From Poecilobothrus nobilitatus (lineage: Eukaryota; Arthropoda; Insecta; Diptera; Dolichopodidae), in NCBI GenBank assembly GCA_947095535.1, contig OX352774.1:170002200-170066199 (forward strand): a stretch of 64,000 nucleotides of DNA. The letters run 5' to 3'. Shown here in pieces: positions 27,218 through 39,479 of the stretch. How positions within the stretch are numbered: position 1 is the stretch's first letter; every line of letters begins with the position of its first letter. Below the pieces are notes generated by a model. It was not told the DNA's origin. It ran no database searches and saw only the letters and a program-made list of their open reading frames with translations. The translations under genes were made by a program, and so were the position numbers.

Positions 27218-27419
27218 GGTGCCTCGGGGGTAAGAGCGTATAAAATACACAGTAAACACCGAGGGAGTGTGTGTTTGAATCCTACACACGTCGTAACAGT
27301 AATTCTACCTTACGACAGTAATTCTACCTTACAATTCTACACAGCTACGCCTGAAAAGGAAAGGCTGTGTAATTTAATTGTTACCTTTTATGTGGCAGGG
27401 AAATGCACAAAAAAAAAAA
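27218..27419 (+). mobile_element. tRNA-derived SINE, family 1, with poly-A
   Basis: The tRNA-like head (GGTGCCTCGGGGGTAAGAGC, CACCGAGGGAGTGT, then TTTGAATCC as B-box) is followed by a body in which GTAATTCTACCTTACGA is tandemly repeated. It ends in an A-run at 27409-27419. The head and proximal body match the minus-strand copy at 24175-24292. A chance open frame covers it but is not a gene. Confidence 0.7.
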
Positions 27420-28162
27420 CATTGATAATTTACGTGTATTTAAAAGAAAAATTATTGAGCAGTGATATTAGTAGTACAGTGATAAAGTATTATTATTTTA
27501 TTTTTTAATTAATTGCAGCAAAATTTACAAATGCATATAAATGCATATATAAATATACATAAATGCATATAAAAGTATTTTATAGGCATATTCATATTAT
27601 AGGAATTCAATGGAACTCAATCCTTTTCCTGAAAAGAAAAATGTTGAATAAAAAAATGTCGGATAAAATTGCTAAATGAAAATATGTTGAAAAAAAAATT
27701 CCGACATGTTTTTGAGAATAGGTAGTTTTTATTCGACATTTGTTTTTTTCAAAATACATATTAAAATTATCTTATGTGGTGATGTAATTATTATTATTTT
27801 ATTATTAATATAAATATTTGTCCAGAAAATTGATGTGTAACAAACGCATTCAATTTAAAGGATTGCGTTGGATGTGTTCTATTATAAAAAAATAAAATAT
27901 ACATAGCTATAATTATTGAGTATTATATATTAATACTCAATGCTATAATGTATATAGATAGATATAATTTCTAAATGCAAATATTTTTAATTTTTCAAAC
28001 TATGATACATTACGTACGGGCGACGACGGTAAAGGGAAAGAAAAAAGTCATAAAAATAAACAAAAAAAAAAAAAATATTTTTTCATTCATTCATTTTTTT
28101 CGAATTGAATTTTTTATTTTTTAATTGATTTTATTTTGTATTAGTCATATATGCATATATAT
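27420..28162. other. AT-rich intron, nothing recognised
   Basis: ATGCATATA-type microsatellite near 27530-27570. No gene recognised. Confidence 0.5.
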
Positions 28163-28400
28163 CCAGCCATTGGTGCACCACTTCTCATTCATAAGGGAAT
28201 GAGAGTTCTCGGGTTCGATTCCCGGCTGGGTACAATAATTATAATATAAAAAAAAAAATATTCATATATCGCAATATATAAATACTTAATATATCACATA
28301 ATATCTCGTACACCCCACATTCCTACCAGGAAACAGGGGTTATAGCTACATGGCACATTTATGTATCACGGTACCTGTATATAAATAAATAAATAAATAT
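28163..28400 (+). mobile_element. tRNA-derived SINE, family 2
   Basis: CCAGCC at the start pairs with GGCTGG at 28224-28229 like a tRNA acceptor stem. In between are a strong stem (CTCATTC and GAATGAG) and a canonical B-box GGTTCGATTCCCGG. The anticodon loop is not a normal 7-mer and the D-arm is short, so it is not a working tRNA. A body of about 150 bp follows and ends in an ATAAATAAATAAATA tail, as in many SINEs mobilised by non-LTR elements. Its head differs from SINE family 1. Confidence 0.7.
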
Positions 28401-29375
28401 ATGCATATACAAAGAAAATGTTCTTAAATAATTTTAAAATGTCATTTTATAGATTTTAAAATAAAGAAACACGGCCAAACAAATATTTTATTATAATAGG
28501 AAGCGGGCCAATAGACATATAAAAAAAAGATATAAAAAAAACTACACTATATATTTTTATAATGTAATTTTATTATGGGCACCAATTTATCCAAATCAAT
28601 TTGTTGATGTGCCAAGTATAATGTATTAGACTAGAAAATCCCCTGTGCAATTGCACAATTTCTATAGATTCAAAAACATTTACGGTATCATACTGACTCC
28701 CTTAATAAACTACCTAAAAATTTCATTTTTACATCAGCACTATTAAAAAAATGTTGAAATCACTTACTTACTTGTAATAGAAAAATAACATAAAACAAAT
28801 CTAAACACATAAAATTAAAAATGTTAGGTACTGTTTATTAATTTTTTCTCGCCGTTTTTTCGTGGCGGTAATTTTTGACAGTTTTTTAATCATTGAGAAA
28901 AAATGGTCCAAGCTAAAAACACATTCAGGGTAAAAGTTCGTGCCGATATCTCAAAAATTGTTTGAAACACATGTATAGCACAATAAAAACCGGCGAAAAA
29001 CCAACCAACACCAACCGCTACGACATTTTTTTTTTTTTGTTACATTTAAAACAATACCAATAATCGAAATAATTTTAATATTTGTTAAAATTTTAACAGA
29101 CTCTCTATTTTTCTTTAGTTTTAAAAAAAAAATTTTATGTCGATGAAAAACAGTTGTTTTCGCCGCGAAATTAATTTAATTACCAAAACTACTTTCAAGT
29201 CTTTTGCGTTTATTTTTTTTTTGCTTGAAAAAAATTTGCTGAATTTATTTTATATAAATGTACTTTGGAAGAGGTCATTAGTATATTTAATAAAAGATTC
29301 ATGTCTCTGATAATGTAATTTCATAAATTTTCGGGGCTTTTTTTGTGTGGGTCGTTTTCGACAACTTTTTAATTT
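28401..29375. other. Unclassified repeat-like DNA
   Basis: It contains CGCCGTTTTTTCGTGGCGG (about 28849-28867) and CTGTGCAATTGCACA (about 28653), small inverted repeats unusual against the AT-rich background. It probably belongs to the same unclassified element as the duplicated units that follow. No coding frame. Confidence 0.35.
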
Positions 29376-30115
29376 AATGGTCTAATAATAAATTAGTACA
29401 AAATTATGAATCTATTGTGAGAGAAGGCTTCTAAAATGATATTTCCTATGTTATTTTTTCTTTTTTTTTTAAGAAAAATAACCATTTCTATAATATTTAG
29501 TTAGTTACTGATTTCTGTTATGAAATATAATTAGCTAAGTCTGCCGAATTTTATATTAATAAAAAAAATTCGAATATTTTATGTTATATCAAAAATTCAG
29601 CTTAAAAAATCAAAATTCCAACCTAAATAAACAAAACTACTTTAAAGTCTGTTGCGAAACTTTTACCAGCTTTTATAATAGTGAAAACAAAATCAAGAAT
29701 AAAATCGGCCTATTATTTTTTTTCTTATAAATATAAGGCTTACTATAGACTTTGCTCTTTTCACTTTCAGGTCTTTTAATTTTATTAAGAGTATTTTTAT
29801 TTTTTTCATAACAAAGCGTCATTTTTCATTGAAGCGTCAGCAGAAGATTAATAATTTATTTTTAATTTACCGCTGCGACCAGTTCATAATGGATGTGGCG
29901 GTCAAATTTAAAAATTTGCTTTAAATTTTGTGTCGAAAGTACTTTTAAAAAGTAAAAGTTTGTGTCTCTGATAAAACTTTTAGTCGAAGATTTGTGTCTC
30001 TGATAATAAAATTTTAAATTATTAAATAAATATACAGAAATAAATATCACCATTGCCAGTTTAGTTTATATTCAGTGTGAGTGGTTTATTATAGATCTGG
30101 CCAACATCTTGTGTG
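29376..30115. repeat. Tandem-duplicated element, unit 1
   Basis: It starts AATGGTCTAATAATAAATTA and ends near GGCCAACATCTTGTGTGT. The same order recurs from 30221 (offset 845 bp at the start). Conserved blocks include GAGAGAAGGCTTCTAAAATG, TTACCGCTGCGACCAGTTCA and TGCCAGTTTAGTTTA. The motif TTTGTGTCTCTGATAA occurs repeatedly. It is non-coding and of unknown class. Confidence 0.75.
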
Positions 30116-30220
30116 TATAATATTGTGTATATTATCAGAAATTCAATCATTAATTCCTGGTATTATATTATCTGATCTGATTAATAAATATTATTTTTTT
30201 CCATTGCTGACAATTTTATT

Positions 30221-31145
30221 AATGGTCTAATAATAAATTAGTACAAAATTATGAATCTTTTGTGAGAGAAGGCTTCTAAAATGATATTTTCTATGTTATT
30301 TTTTTCTTTTTTTTTTTTAAGAAAAATATCCGTTTCTATAATATTTAGTAAGTTTCTGACGTCTGTTATGAAATATAATTATTTAAGTCTGCCAAATTTT
30401 ATATTAATAAAAAAATTTCGAATATTTTATGTTATACCAGTTCTACCGAAAATTTAGCTTAAAAATCTAAATTTCAACCTAAATAAACAAAACTATTTTA
30501 AAGTATGTTACGAAGCTTTTACCAGCTTTTATAATAATGAAAACAAAATCAAGAATAAAATCGGCCTATTATTTTTTTCTTATAAATATCAGGTTTACTA
30601 TAAACTTTGCTCACTCTCACTTTTTCACTTTCAGACGTTTTAATTTTATTAAGAGTACCTATTTTTATTTTATTTTTTTTCAAAACAAAGATTGAAAACT
30701 CCAACAGAAGATTAATAATTTATTTTTAATTTACCGCTGCGACCAGTTCATAATGGACCACGGTCAAATTTAAAAATTAAAAATTTGCTGAATTTATTTT
30801 TATTGAAAATGTGTTTTTTAAGTATGTACTTTTACTTTTTTGACTGTACTCACTTTTAATGAACGGTTTGTGTCTCTGGTAATATTTCTAGAGGAAACGT
30901 GGAAAATTTGATCACTCGTAATAATATTTACTAAATTTATTTAAATTTTTAATGAACGGTGTGTGTCTCTTGATAATACTTTGAGTCAAAGATTTGTGTC
31001 TCTGGCAATAAAATTTTAAATTATTAAATAAATATACAGAAATATCATCATTGCCAGTTTAGTTTACATTCAGTGTGAGTGTTTTATTATAGATATAAAA
31101 TATATTTTTTTACATGTTGGCAAGGTCTCGCCAACATCTTGTGTA
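30221..31145. repeat. Tandem-duplicated element, unit 2
   Basis: A diverged copy of 29376-30115. It carries extra GTGTCTCTG-containing sequence in its second half and ends at CGCCAACATCTTGTGTATTA, preceded by GTTGGCAAGGTCTCGCCAAC, itself partly inverted. It is non-coding. Confidence 0.75.
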
Positions 31146-31424
31146 TTATATTATAGATGGGTACCCAAATGATATTTTATTCTTTAGTTTCAATTTCAAA
31201 TCGGTGTTTTTTATTCTGTCTTTTTCGTGCATTATAAATTCTTATTACTATTCACTTTTTACATTACGTTAATGTAGTTACAAAATATTTTTATAGTGTA
31301 TTTTGATTTCTTCTTATTAGTACATATTTAGTTTCCCTGACTCTAACACGATTCCGATGAAAACCTAATATTTTTTTGTATACAAATTACAAATAATTCC
31401 TTTTTTTTTATATACTAGAGGTTT

Positions 31425-31835
31425 TTTAATATACTGATATTGGGAAAGCGTTCAATAAAATTAACCATATCTTTTGGCTTCTAACAGGTAAGCTTAAAGA
31501 AATGGGTATTCATTCGAATGTGTGGCTTAAACTCTTACTTATGCAAAATGATATATGTACATAATTTTCATGGTTAGTAATTCTAAAATCGCTAAGAATC
31601 TAAGATCTCAACTACACCAAGTGCACTGTTATGTCATATCAGAGATAGAAACTTACGAGTATTTCGTCATTTTTATGAATATTCATTAAATAATATTATT
31701 TTCAATCGATCAAATGATGTAAGGCATTTGATCGTGTACTTCGATAAGGATTTATCCTTTTCGGATAATATTGAATATACAACTTTTATTAAAAATATTT
31801 TTGAAATATATTTTTTGGAAAAGTCTTATTTGTGA
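31425..31835 (+). mobile_element. Non-LTR reverse-transcriptase remnant
   Basis: One frame reads TDIGKAFNKINH, then KLKEMGIHSNVWLKLLL, matching the RT motif (F-D/S-x-x-KAFD-x-V-NH) and the helix after it. After stops, NDVRHLIVYFDKDLSFSDNI matches the VRDLGV-x-FD-x-x-L-x-F-x-x-HI block that follows the catalytic domain. The intervening YADD region is lost or unreadable. Confidence 0.7.
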
Positions 31836-33711
31836 GTAGTTAATTAAAATTAATATATTTTTAAGGAATATTTTTTTAAAAAGAAATTTGAACGTCTGGT
31901 TTTATTACCATCGATAAATCAATAATAACGGATAAAAACCTGAATACAATATTAAAAATTTACTTGCGTAATAATTGTTTAATAAAAATGTTCGAATCAA
32001 AACAAAAAAAAAAATAGTATAACTAAATAAGAAAAGAAAATAACTAAATTCCCATAATAAAGAATAACAATTAATATAACTTTTTTTTTTTTAATCTCTT
32101 TTAATTTCTAAATAAAATGTTAAAAAATTATACGTGCATTCCATACAAATTAACCACCTTCAAAATTAAAAATTTCTTGTACATATTGTATGGTATATCT
32201 CGCAATATGCCAATATCTCTAAAATGCAAAATGTCTGCCAGACGAGTCTTTTTATTACGGGAATTTTTAATTTAAACTAAAGGTATTTTCATTTGTTTTT
32301 TGTCTAACTATATACATACACGTACATGTACAATCGTATATTAGTATCTATATATGTATATGTATATAGTTATTTTATTATAAACATGTTTTTTTTTTGC
32401 AAATTCATACCTATAATTTTAAAACACGGAATTTCAATTTGAAAACACTACTGAATGATCCCATGTCTCGTGAAATACGTCCATATAAAGTAATCAATTA
32501 TTGAATAACAACTGTGCCTGGCTGACGACGACACCAACTAAGACCTCATCTAAGAAATTATGTTTTGAATTAGAATTTAACAAATGGCAATAACACGATT
32601 ACAATCATAAATTTTGTATATGTCCATAATAAACTGTAAATTTTTTTTGAAAGATTTAACAAAAAAAAAACAACAATAATTTATTAGAAAACAAAACAAT
32701 TTTTTCATTTTTATCAATTTTAAATATTATGTACCTATTAACAAAATAAAACATTTTCAGCTTTTTGCAATAATAGTTACACTATAGAAGGGTATACGAT
32801 TGCTCTTATCTCAAATACTATGTAGTTAAAATCTCGTTTTTTTAAAATCTTTTGTTTTTCAGAAAATACAGAAAAAATAAGAAATTGTAATTTTTAATTT
32901 TTATCGAATAATAATAGGAGGGATTTTAGAATTGGGTCAGGGTTTCAATAACTTTACTAGTGAGGGTGACCTTTTTAATGATTTTGATGTTGAAATATGT
33001 ATGAAAATATATAATTAGGAGAGAGTTTAGAGTTGGTTACAATAATCAACGTAATTTGTTTAGCGCTGTCTTGCGGTAACGTTTAGGCCCCACTACTTTA
33101 AAGGATTTCATCTTCCAATATGTATGAAAAATAAATATAGGAGGTATTTTAGATAGTTTAAATATCCGACCTCTGATATCCATATCTTTTATTTTTTATA
33201 AATGTGCTAAAAATAAGAAAAGAAAAATATAAAAAGAAAAGCTAAAAAGGAAGGAGATTTTAAGAAACGAGTATTCGTACCCAACCCGATATATGTAAAT
33301 AGGGTGAACTAATGATAGAATAAAATTAAACGAAATTAAACTTAAATTTTTCTATATTTTGATAGTGTATTTATACCGAAAATGAATTCACTACTATGAA
33401 GAATTATTAACCAACCGGCAACCGTTCATCGCTGTTCATTATATGACGTTATGACTATTTAAATATTATTAATACTTTACATTAAGTTAAAAAATATTTT
33501 TATTGGGTATTTAGAATGAACTAATTCGAAAATATTATTCATTTTATTTCTCACCTGTAATATTCATAATTCTTTAATTTTTCATTTTATTATTAGGAAG
33601 AAAGACGAATATAGCAAAAGAAAAATACAAATCAAAAAATTTATATTAGTTTAAAATGTCGTTTAAATAAAATGTTTTGAATTATAATTATGAAGTTGAA
33701 GTTTAGTTTTT
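31836..33711. other. AT-rich intron with a short tandem repeat
   Basis: At 32915, 33015 and 33138 a TAGGAGGGATTTTAGA-like motif recurs, with ATATGTATGAAAA-type sequence between copies, giving a diverged tandem repeat with units of about 100-123 bp. Otherwise nothing recognised. Confidence 0.5.
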
Positions 33712-35007
33712 ATCACATTTCCAAAAAAATTTTGAAAAAATGTGCTTATTAGTTTCACTCTGTAGAAGTTTTGTAAACAGACGGACGGACGGACGCCGTC
33801 TGTTTACAAAACTTCTACACCGTTAAAGATAGAGAAAAAAAATTTTAACCATGGGTAGGTCTCATAAAAAAAATCATTTTGTGGAACAACTTTTTCATGT
33901 AGCCCCCCTCCCCCCATTACGGAGCTACAGCCCCTCAAACTTTGAAAAGCCCTATTCTTAAATGCATATATCTTATGTTCTGCTTAAGATTTTTTCAATC
34001 TGAAAACGTCATTCGACAGGTATTTCTTTTATCTTTGTAAATTAATATCAAAATTATACAATTTTTTTAAATTTAGTATTTAAATTTACCGTTATGTGAA
34101 AACCAAATTTTGCATGATTTTTCTACTTTCATAACTCCGGCACGCTTCTAGATAGCTTGAAATTTTGAGGCAAGAAAGAACTTTTAGAATTAGTATAAGT
34201 TTGCTCAAAAAATTTTTTCGGACCACCCCCTGTTTATGAGCTATTAGGGCTTAAAAATTGAAAATTTGCTATTTTTCAACACCTGTAACTTAGGAACCTG
34301 TACACATTTTACTTCTGCAAGATATAAAAATTAAAGCTACAATAATATATTTTTACGTGTGTTAAAAGTTTATTTTAGTTGTAAAGGGTTCCAAAGTTGC
34401 AGCTCTTCAAAATTTGCAAAAAAGCCCCATTTTCAGATGTATATATCTCGGGCTCTGCGTAATAATTTTGCAATCTAAAACCGCCAGAAGATCGAAAATT
34501 TTATTATCTATATAAAACAATATCACAATTGTGTAATATTTTTGTAATTTACGATTTAAATTTACCGTTATGTGAAAACCACATTTTGCATGAAATTTCT
34601 TTTTTCATAACTCCGGCACCCCTTTAGATAGGAACCTGAAATTTTGAGACAAGAAAGAACTTTTAGAATTAGTATAAGTTTCCTCAGAAAATTTTTTGGT
34701 AACACCCCCTCTTTAAGAGTTATTACGCCTCAAAAATTGAAAATTTGCTATTTTTAGACACCTGTAACTTAGGCACCTGTACAAATTTTTCTTCGGTAAG
34801 ACATGAAAATTAAAGGTTCAATAATATATTTTTACGTGTGTTAACGGCTTTTCTTAGTTATATAGGATTCCGGACTTACGGCCCCTCAAAATTTCAAAAA
34901 TGTCCTATTTTCACATTTTTTCTTATTACAAGTCACACTTCTAAACAGTTTGTAGTGAGTTTTGGAAATGTGCGCTTTTAAAAACCGTTGGTTTACATTC
35001 TACCTTG
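33712..35007 (-). repeat. Family A repeat, full-length two-module copy
   Basis: In reverse orientation it runs from AAGGTAGAATGTAAACCAAC (about 35007) to GGAAATGTGAT (33712). It contains two diverged copies of the module of about 500 bp with AACTTAGGCACCTG/AACTTAGGAACCTG, ACACGTAAAAATATATTATT and CATAACGGTAAATTTAAAT. Near its right end a perfect 23-bp inverted repeat occupies 33762-33784 and 33796-33818. It faces the copy at 35326 in inverted orientation. Confidence 0.85.
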
Positions 35008-35325
35008 TTTTTTTTATATTAAATTTATTTAATAATATGATTAAAAAATTATTATACAAAATGATGAAGCAAAATACATAAAACTTTGATAGACATTATA
35101 ATTTTTAACTTAATATTATGTAATTTAAAGTTCTTTGAGACGTATTCTGCAATTATTATTTCATTCTAATAACTAATATCAAATAAATAAAGAATAGATA
35201 ATAAGGATTAATGTTAATCTATTCTGTATAATAAAAATCTTATTTATATAAGGGAAATAATTTCAAATTAAGAACATTACTTTTTGTTTTAAAATAAAAA
35301 TATTATTCTAAATATTGTTAGAAAT

Positions 35326-36622
35326 AAGGTAGAATGTAAACCAACGGTTTTTAAAAGCGCATATTTCCAAAAAAACAATACAAACTGTTTAGAATTGTGA
35401 TTTGCCCAAAATTTTTAAAATTTAAGAAATTTTTTGTAATAAGAAAAAATGTGAAAATAGGACTTTTCTGGTATTTTTAGGGGCTGTAAGTTCGGAACCC
35501 TATATAATTAAGAAAAACTGCGTGTTAACGGTTTTAAAAATATATTACTGGAGCTTTAATATTTATGTCTTGCTTAAAAAAAATTTGTACAGGTCCAGGT
35601 CAAGTTACAGGTGCCTAAAAATAGCAAATTTTCAATTCTTGAGCTCTAATACCTCTTAAATAGGGGGTGGTATGAAAAAATTTTCTAGGGAAACTTATAC
35701 TAATTATAAAAGTTCTTTCTTGCCTCAAAATTTCAGATTCCTACCTAAAGGTGCGCCCGAGTTATGAAAAAAGAAATTTCATGCAAAATGTGGTTTTCAC
35801 ATAACGGTAAATTTAAATAATAAATTACAAAATATTGCATAATTTTGATATTACCTTATGGAGATAATAAAATTTTCAGTCTTCTGGCGGTTTTAGATTT
35901 TAAAACTATTACGCAGAGACTGAGATATACATACATCTGAAAATGGAGCTTTTTTGAAATTTTGAGGGGCTGTAACTCTGGAACCCTATACAAATAAAAA
36001 AATAAAAAAATCGTTAACACACGTAAAAATATATTACTGGAGCTTTAATTTTTATATCTTGCCGAAGTAAAATGTGTACATGTGCTTAAGTTACAGGTGT
36101 TTAAAAATAGCAAATTTTCAATTTTTGAGCCCTAATAGTTCATAAACAGGGGGTGGTCCAAAAAAAATATTTGAGCAAGCTTATACTAATTCTAAAAGTT
36201 CCTTTCTGCCCTCAAAATTTCAAGTCCCTATCTGAAAGCTATCCGGAGTTATGAGGGTAGAAATATCATACAAAATTTGGTTTTCATATAACTGTAAATT
36301 TAAATACTAAATTAAAAAAAAATGTATAATTAATTAATTTACTAAGTCAAAAAAAAAAACCTGTCGAATGACGTTTTCAGATTGAAAAAGTGTTAAGCAG
36401 AACATGAGATATACGCATTTAAAAATAGGGTTTTTTTAAAGTTTGAGGGGCTGTAGCTCCGTTAATGTATGGGGCTACATGAAAAAATTGTTCCACAAAA
36501 TTATTTTTTCTATGAGACCTACCCATAGTTAAAATTGTTTTTCGCTATCTTAAACGGTGTAGAAGTTTTGTAAACAGACGGACAGATAGACAGACAGACA
36601 GACGGACGGGGCAGAGTGAAAC
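35326..36622 (+). repeat. Family A repeat, full-length two-module copy
   Basis: It begins AAGGTAGAATGTAAACCAAC, has two internal modules (each with a CAAGTTACAGGTGCC or AAGTTACAGGTGTT block and CATAACGGTAAATTTAAAT or close variants) and ends with GGTGTAGAAGTTTTGTAAAC, a GACGGACAGATAGACAGACA tract and GCAGAGTGAAAC. The last hairpin terminus is missing. It has no coding frame. Confidence 0.85.
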
Positions 36623-36879
36623 ATTCATAAATTCTTATAAATTTAATTATATTAATTGATCGTTCTTTAACAAACAAGAAGGATACATTTATTAGAATTA
36701 CGTTTTGAATTACTTTACATTAATTTTTTTTTATTATTTATTTATGAGTGTTTTTAGTTTATTTATTATTAGTTCATTTGTTAGTATATTATTTTTTGTT
36801 TTTTTCTTTTTTTGTTTTACTTAATTTTATTAAATATTATATACCAAATAAGGTTGATTTTATTTTTTGTTAAAATAAA

Positions 36880-39170
36880 TGAAAATTAACAATTAATTTT
36901 AATTCTTCTGGTATTTTATTATAGGCTTTAAAACAGTTATACAAGCAATTATTTTTTCGATGTGTTAGAGAAAGGTAAAAGTTGAATCTATTCCTAGTAT
37001 TATGGCCTTGTATGTCTAGGTTCCTATTTAGAATAAAATTATGTTTTAACTGGTTATGAATGATTTTAAATGCAGTTTTATAAAGTTCAAATAATATAAT
37101 ATAGTTTTTTCAGCTTAGATATTTATCAATATAAAATCTGACGGATGCAGCATGGGTAAGCCTTGAGCAAATTTTACACATTTTTTATACACCATATCTA
37201 ATGTATTTAGATGGGCTTGTGGACCTCTACTCCAAAGGGGTAAGAGATATGAAATATGAGATTTAACATTTGATGCATATATTGCGAATATTGATTGATC
37301 AGAGAGGGATTTTCGTAATCTTTTCATTAAGAATATGTATGAAGTTATATTTTTCATCACTTTTTCTTTATGTTTATTCCAATTTGGTTTGCTATCAAGT
37401 ATTAAAGCTAGATAATTGAAGTTTGTGACAACTTCAACATTTACATTATTATACCGTAAAAAGTTTATGGAGTTTTGTGCCCTGTTTTCAAACATAATAT
37501 TTTTTAAATTAATAAAAGTCGGTGTTTGGTAAGCCACTCCTCAATCAATTGTAAATCATTTTGTATAGATCTATGAATATTTCCCTCAAACTCATTTGTA
37601 TATTTAATTACCGCATCATCTGCTAATAACTGTATACATCCGCCTTTAAATTGAGGTGAGAGATATCATCAATATATAATTTAAAAAGTAATGGGTCCAG
37701 TATTAATCCTTGCGGGACCCCTCAATATTGTTTTTTCATCACTAAAGCTTTTATTTATGCGGACTTTTTGCTTACGATCTTGAAGATATGACTGGAAGAC
37801 TTTTAACTGCTCTAATGTGAAATTTAATTTCTTAAGTTTTAATAGAAGAATATCATGGTCGACGCAATCGAAGGCCTTTTTTATATCAAGAAATACAAAG
37901 CCAACGAATTTATGATTATCAAAATATTTAGAGATAAAGTCATTTAAAGAAAGGCAGACAGCTGTAGTGTTTGACTTTTCTTCGAACACAAACTGTATTT
38001 CACTAAGTATTGGATTATTTTTAATAAAAACGTTAAGCCTATTTTGAATGATTTTTTCAAACATTTTTGAGAAAGGAGGTAATACAGAAATAGGACGATA
38101 ATTAGAGCAGTCAGTTACTACTTCTTTCTTTGTATATGGGTGTTATGATAGCTGTTTTTAATGAATTTGGAAAAGTATTTGATTGGAGTGCACTATTAAT
38201 AAAGGTAATTAAAGCAGGAGCTTTTGTAGCATTTGTAAAATACTCTTTGAACGCACTAGCAATTTTATTTTCACGTTCTAGTATCATGGAATTATAATGT
38301 ATTACTTTTATTGTTTGGTTTGCATTAGACATATTGGAATTAAATAATGTGTTTATAGCAATCCCAAAGCTTCTTCCTATTTTTGGAGTTAATAAGAACT
38401 AAATTAGAAAAATTTTTTTTTCCGTTATTAAAGTTTTAACTCTGAGTTTTAGCTTCAGCTGAGCTTCAGTATGGGAATCATCTGGATACTTTTTTTTAAA
38501 TTTAAACAGTGAGTCTCTTATTTTCATTTCATTTAAAATTTCTTGGGTAATCCAAGTGTTTTTCTTCTTATTTCTTTTATGGGAATAATTTGGATGTTAA
38601 TGTTTATGATATATTTCAGTTTATAAACTAAGTCGTCAAAACTTGCAACGAAAGGTAGGCCATTCTAAAAATTATTTACACCTATTCTATTATAATTTAG
38701 AATCGTTTTATAAGTGGTTTTTTCCTCTGTCATTGAGTTTTGATTGATACTCATAAAAAACATTTGATGATCAGCTAAACACGAATCTAGAATATGAAAC
38801 CAGTAATTACTTTGAATAATATCACAATAATGAAATAATGAATAACGGTATTTGAGTTCCTATCAAATCCAGTAGCGAATTCTGGTTCAAGCTTATTATA
38901 AATAAGGAACACATTGCTTAACAGAGTTTTTTAGTATAGATTTATTTAAGATTTTTCTGAATTTAGTAAGTTTAAATTAATATCACGTAGAATCAGACTT
39001 TTTGTGTATTACGTTGTTAAACAATCTATTTTATCAATAAAATAATTAATAGAGGTTTCATGTGCTCTATATATACCAAAATTATTGACGTTCTGTTTCG
39101 TTACGAATGTTAACGAAACAGCACATTGCTCACAGATTATATTTAAATTAGTTCTGTTACTAGCAGTAAC
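36880..39170 (-). mobile_element. Degenerate jockey-like non-LTR retrotransposon
   Basis: Reading the minus strand from 39170 down: endonuclease-like fragments (CEQCAVSLTFVTKQNVNNF, GIYRAHETS, then LADHQMFF near 38790), a linker with KKNTWITQEILNEMKIRDSL, then RT with LKTAIITPIYK, MFEKIIQNRLN, VGFVFLDIKKAFDCVDHDIL, a damaged GPARINTGPITF block, LLADDAVIKYTNE (YADD box as LADD), and the C-terminal region (FNYLALILDSKPNWNKH, LLPLWSRGPQ, then RNRFNFYLSLTHRKNN). Stops and frameshifts separate the segments (about 38332, 38064, 37540, 37115). It is a dead copy. The gag-like ORF1 is not seen. Confidence 0.85.
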
Positions 39171-39479
39171 TTATTAAAACAATGATTTGTAACAGTACCT
39201 TGAGAGACTATTCCAATCGCTTCAAACTACGAAAACTTAGGCGTATCATAGTAACTATAATTTAGCAATATTGACGATTATAACTCTCCTTTGGATATAT
39301 TTCTCAGCATTAATTATTTCAGCGAAACCTTGTTTTCTGCGAATTATCCAAAATGTGATTGTAGCAAAACAAATTTCGCATACCCTAATTTTATTTTTGG
39401 CTCATTAAACTTTTAACTTATAAACATCTTTTTTTCATCTAATTTTGTAACCTGTCTTAACAATTCTGTCTTAACAAAA

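Noticed and set aside
27212..27508. Open frame of 98 codons
   Set aside because: It lies over a SINE with a tRNA-like head and poly-A, and resembles no protein.
28163..28230. A functional tRNA gene
   Set aside because: The B-box and acceptor stem are good, but the D-arm is short and the anticodon loop is not seven bases; the following body and ATAAATAAAT tail indicate a SINE.
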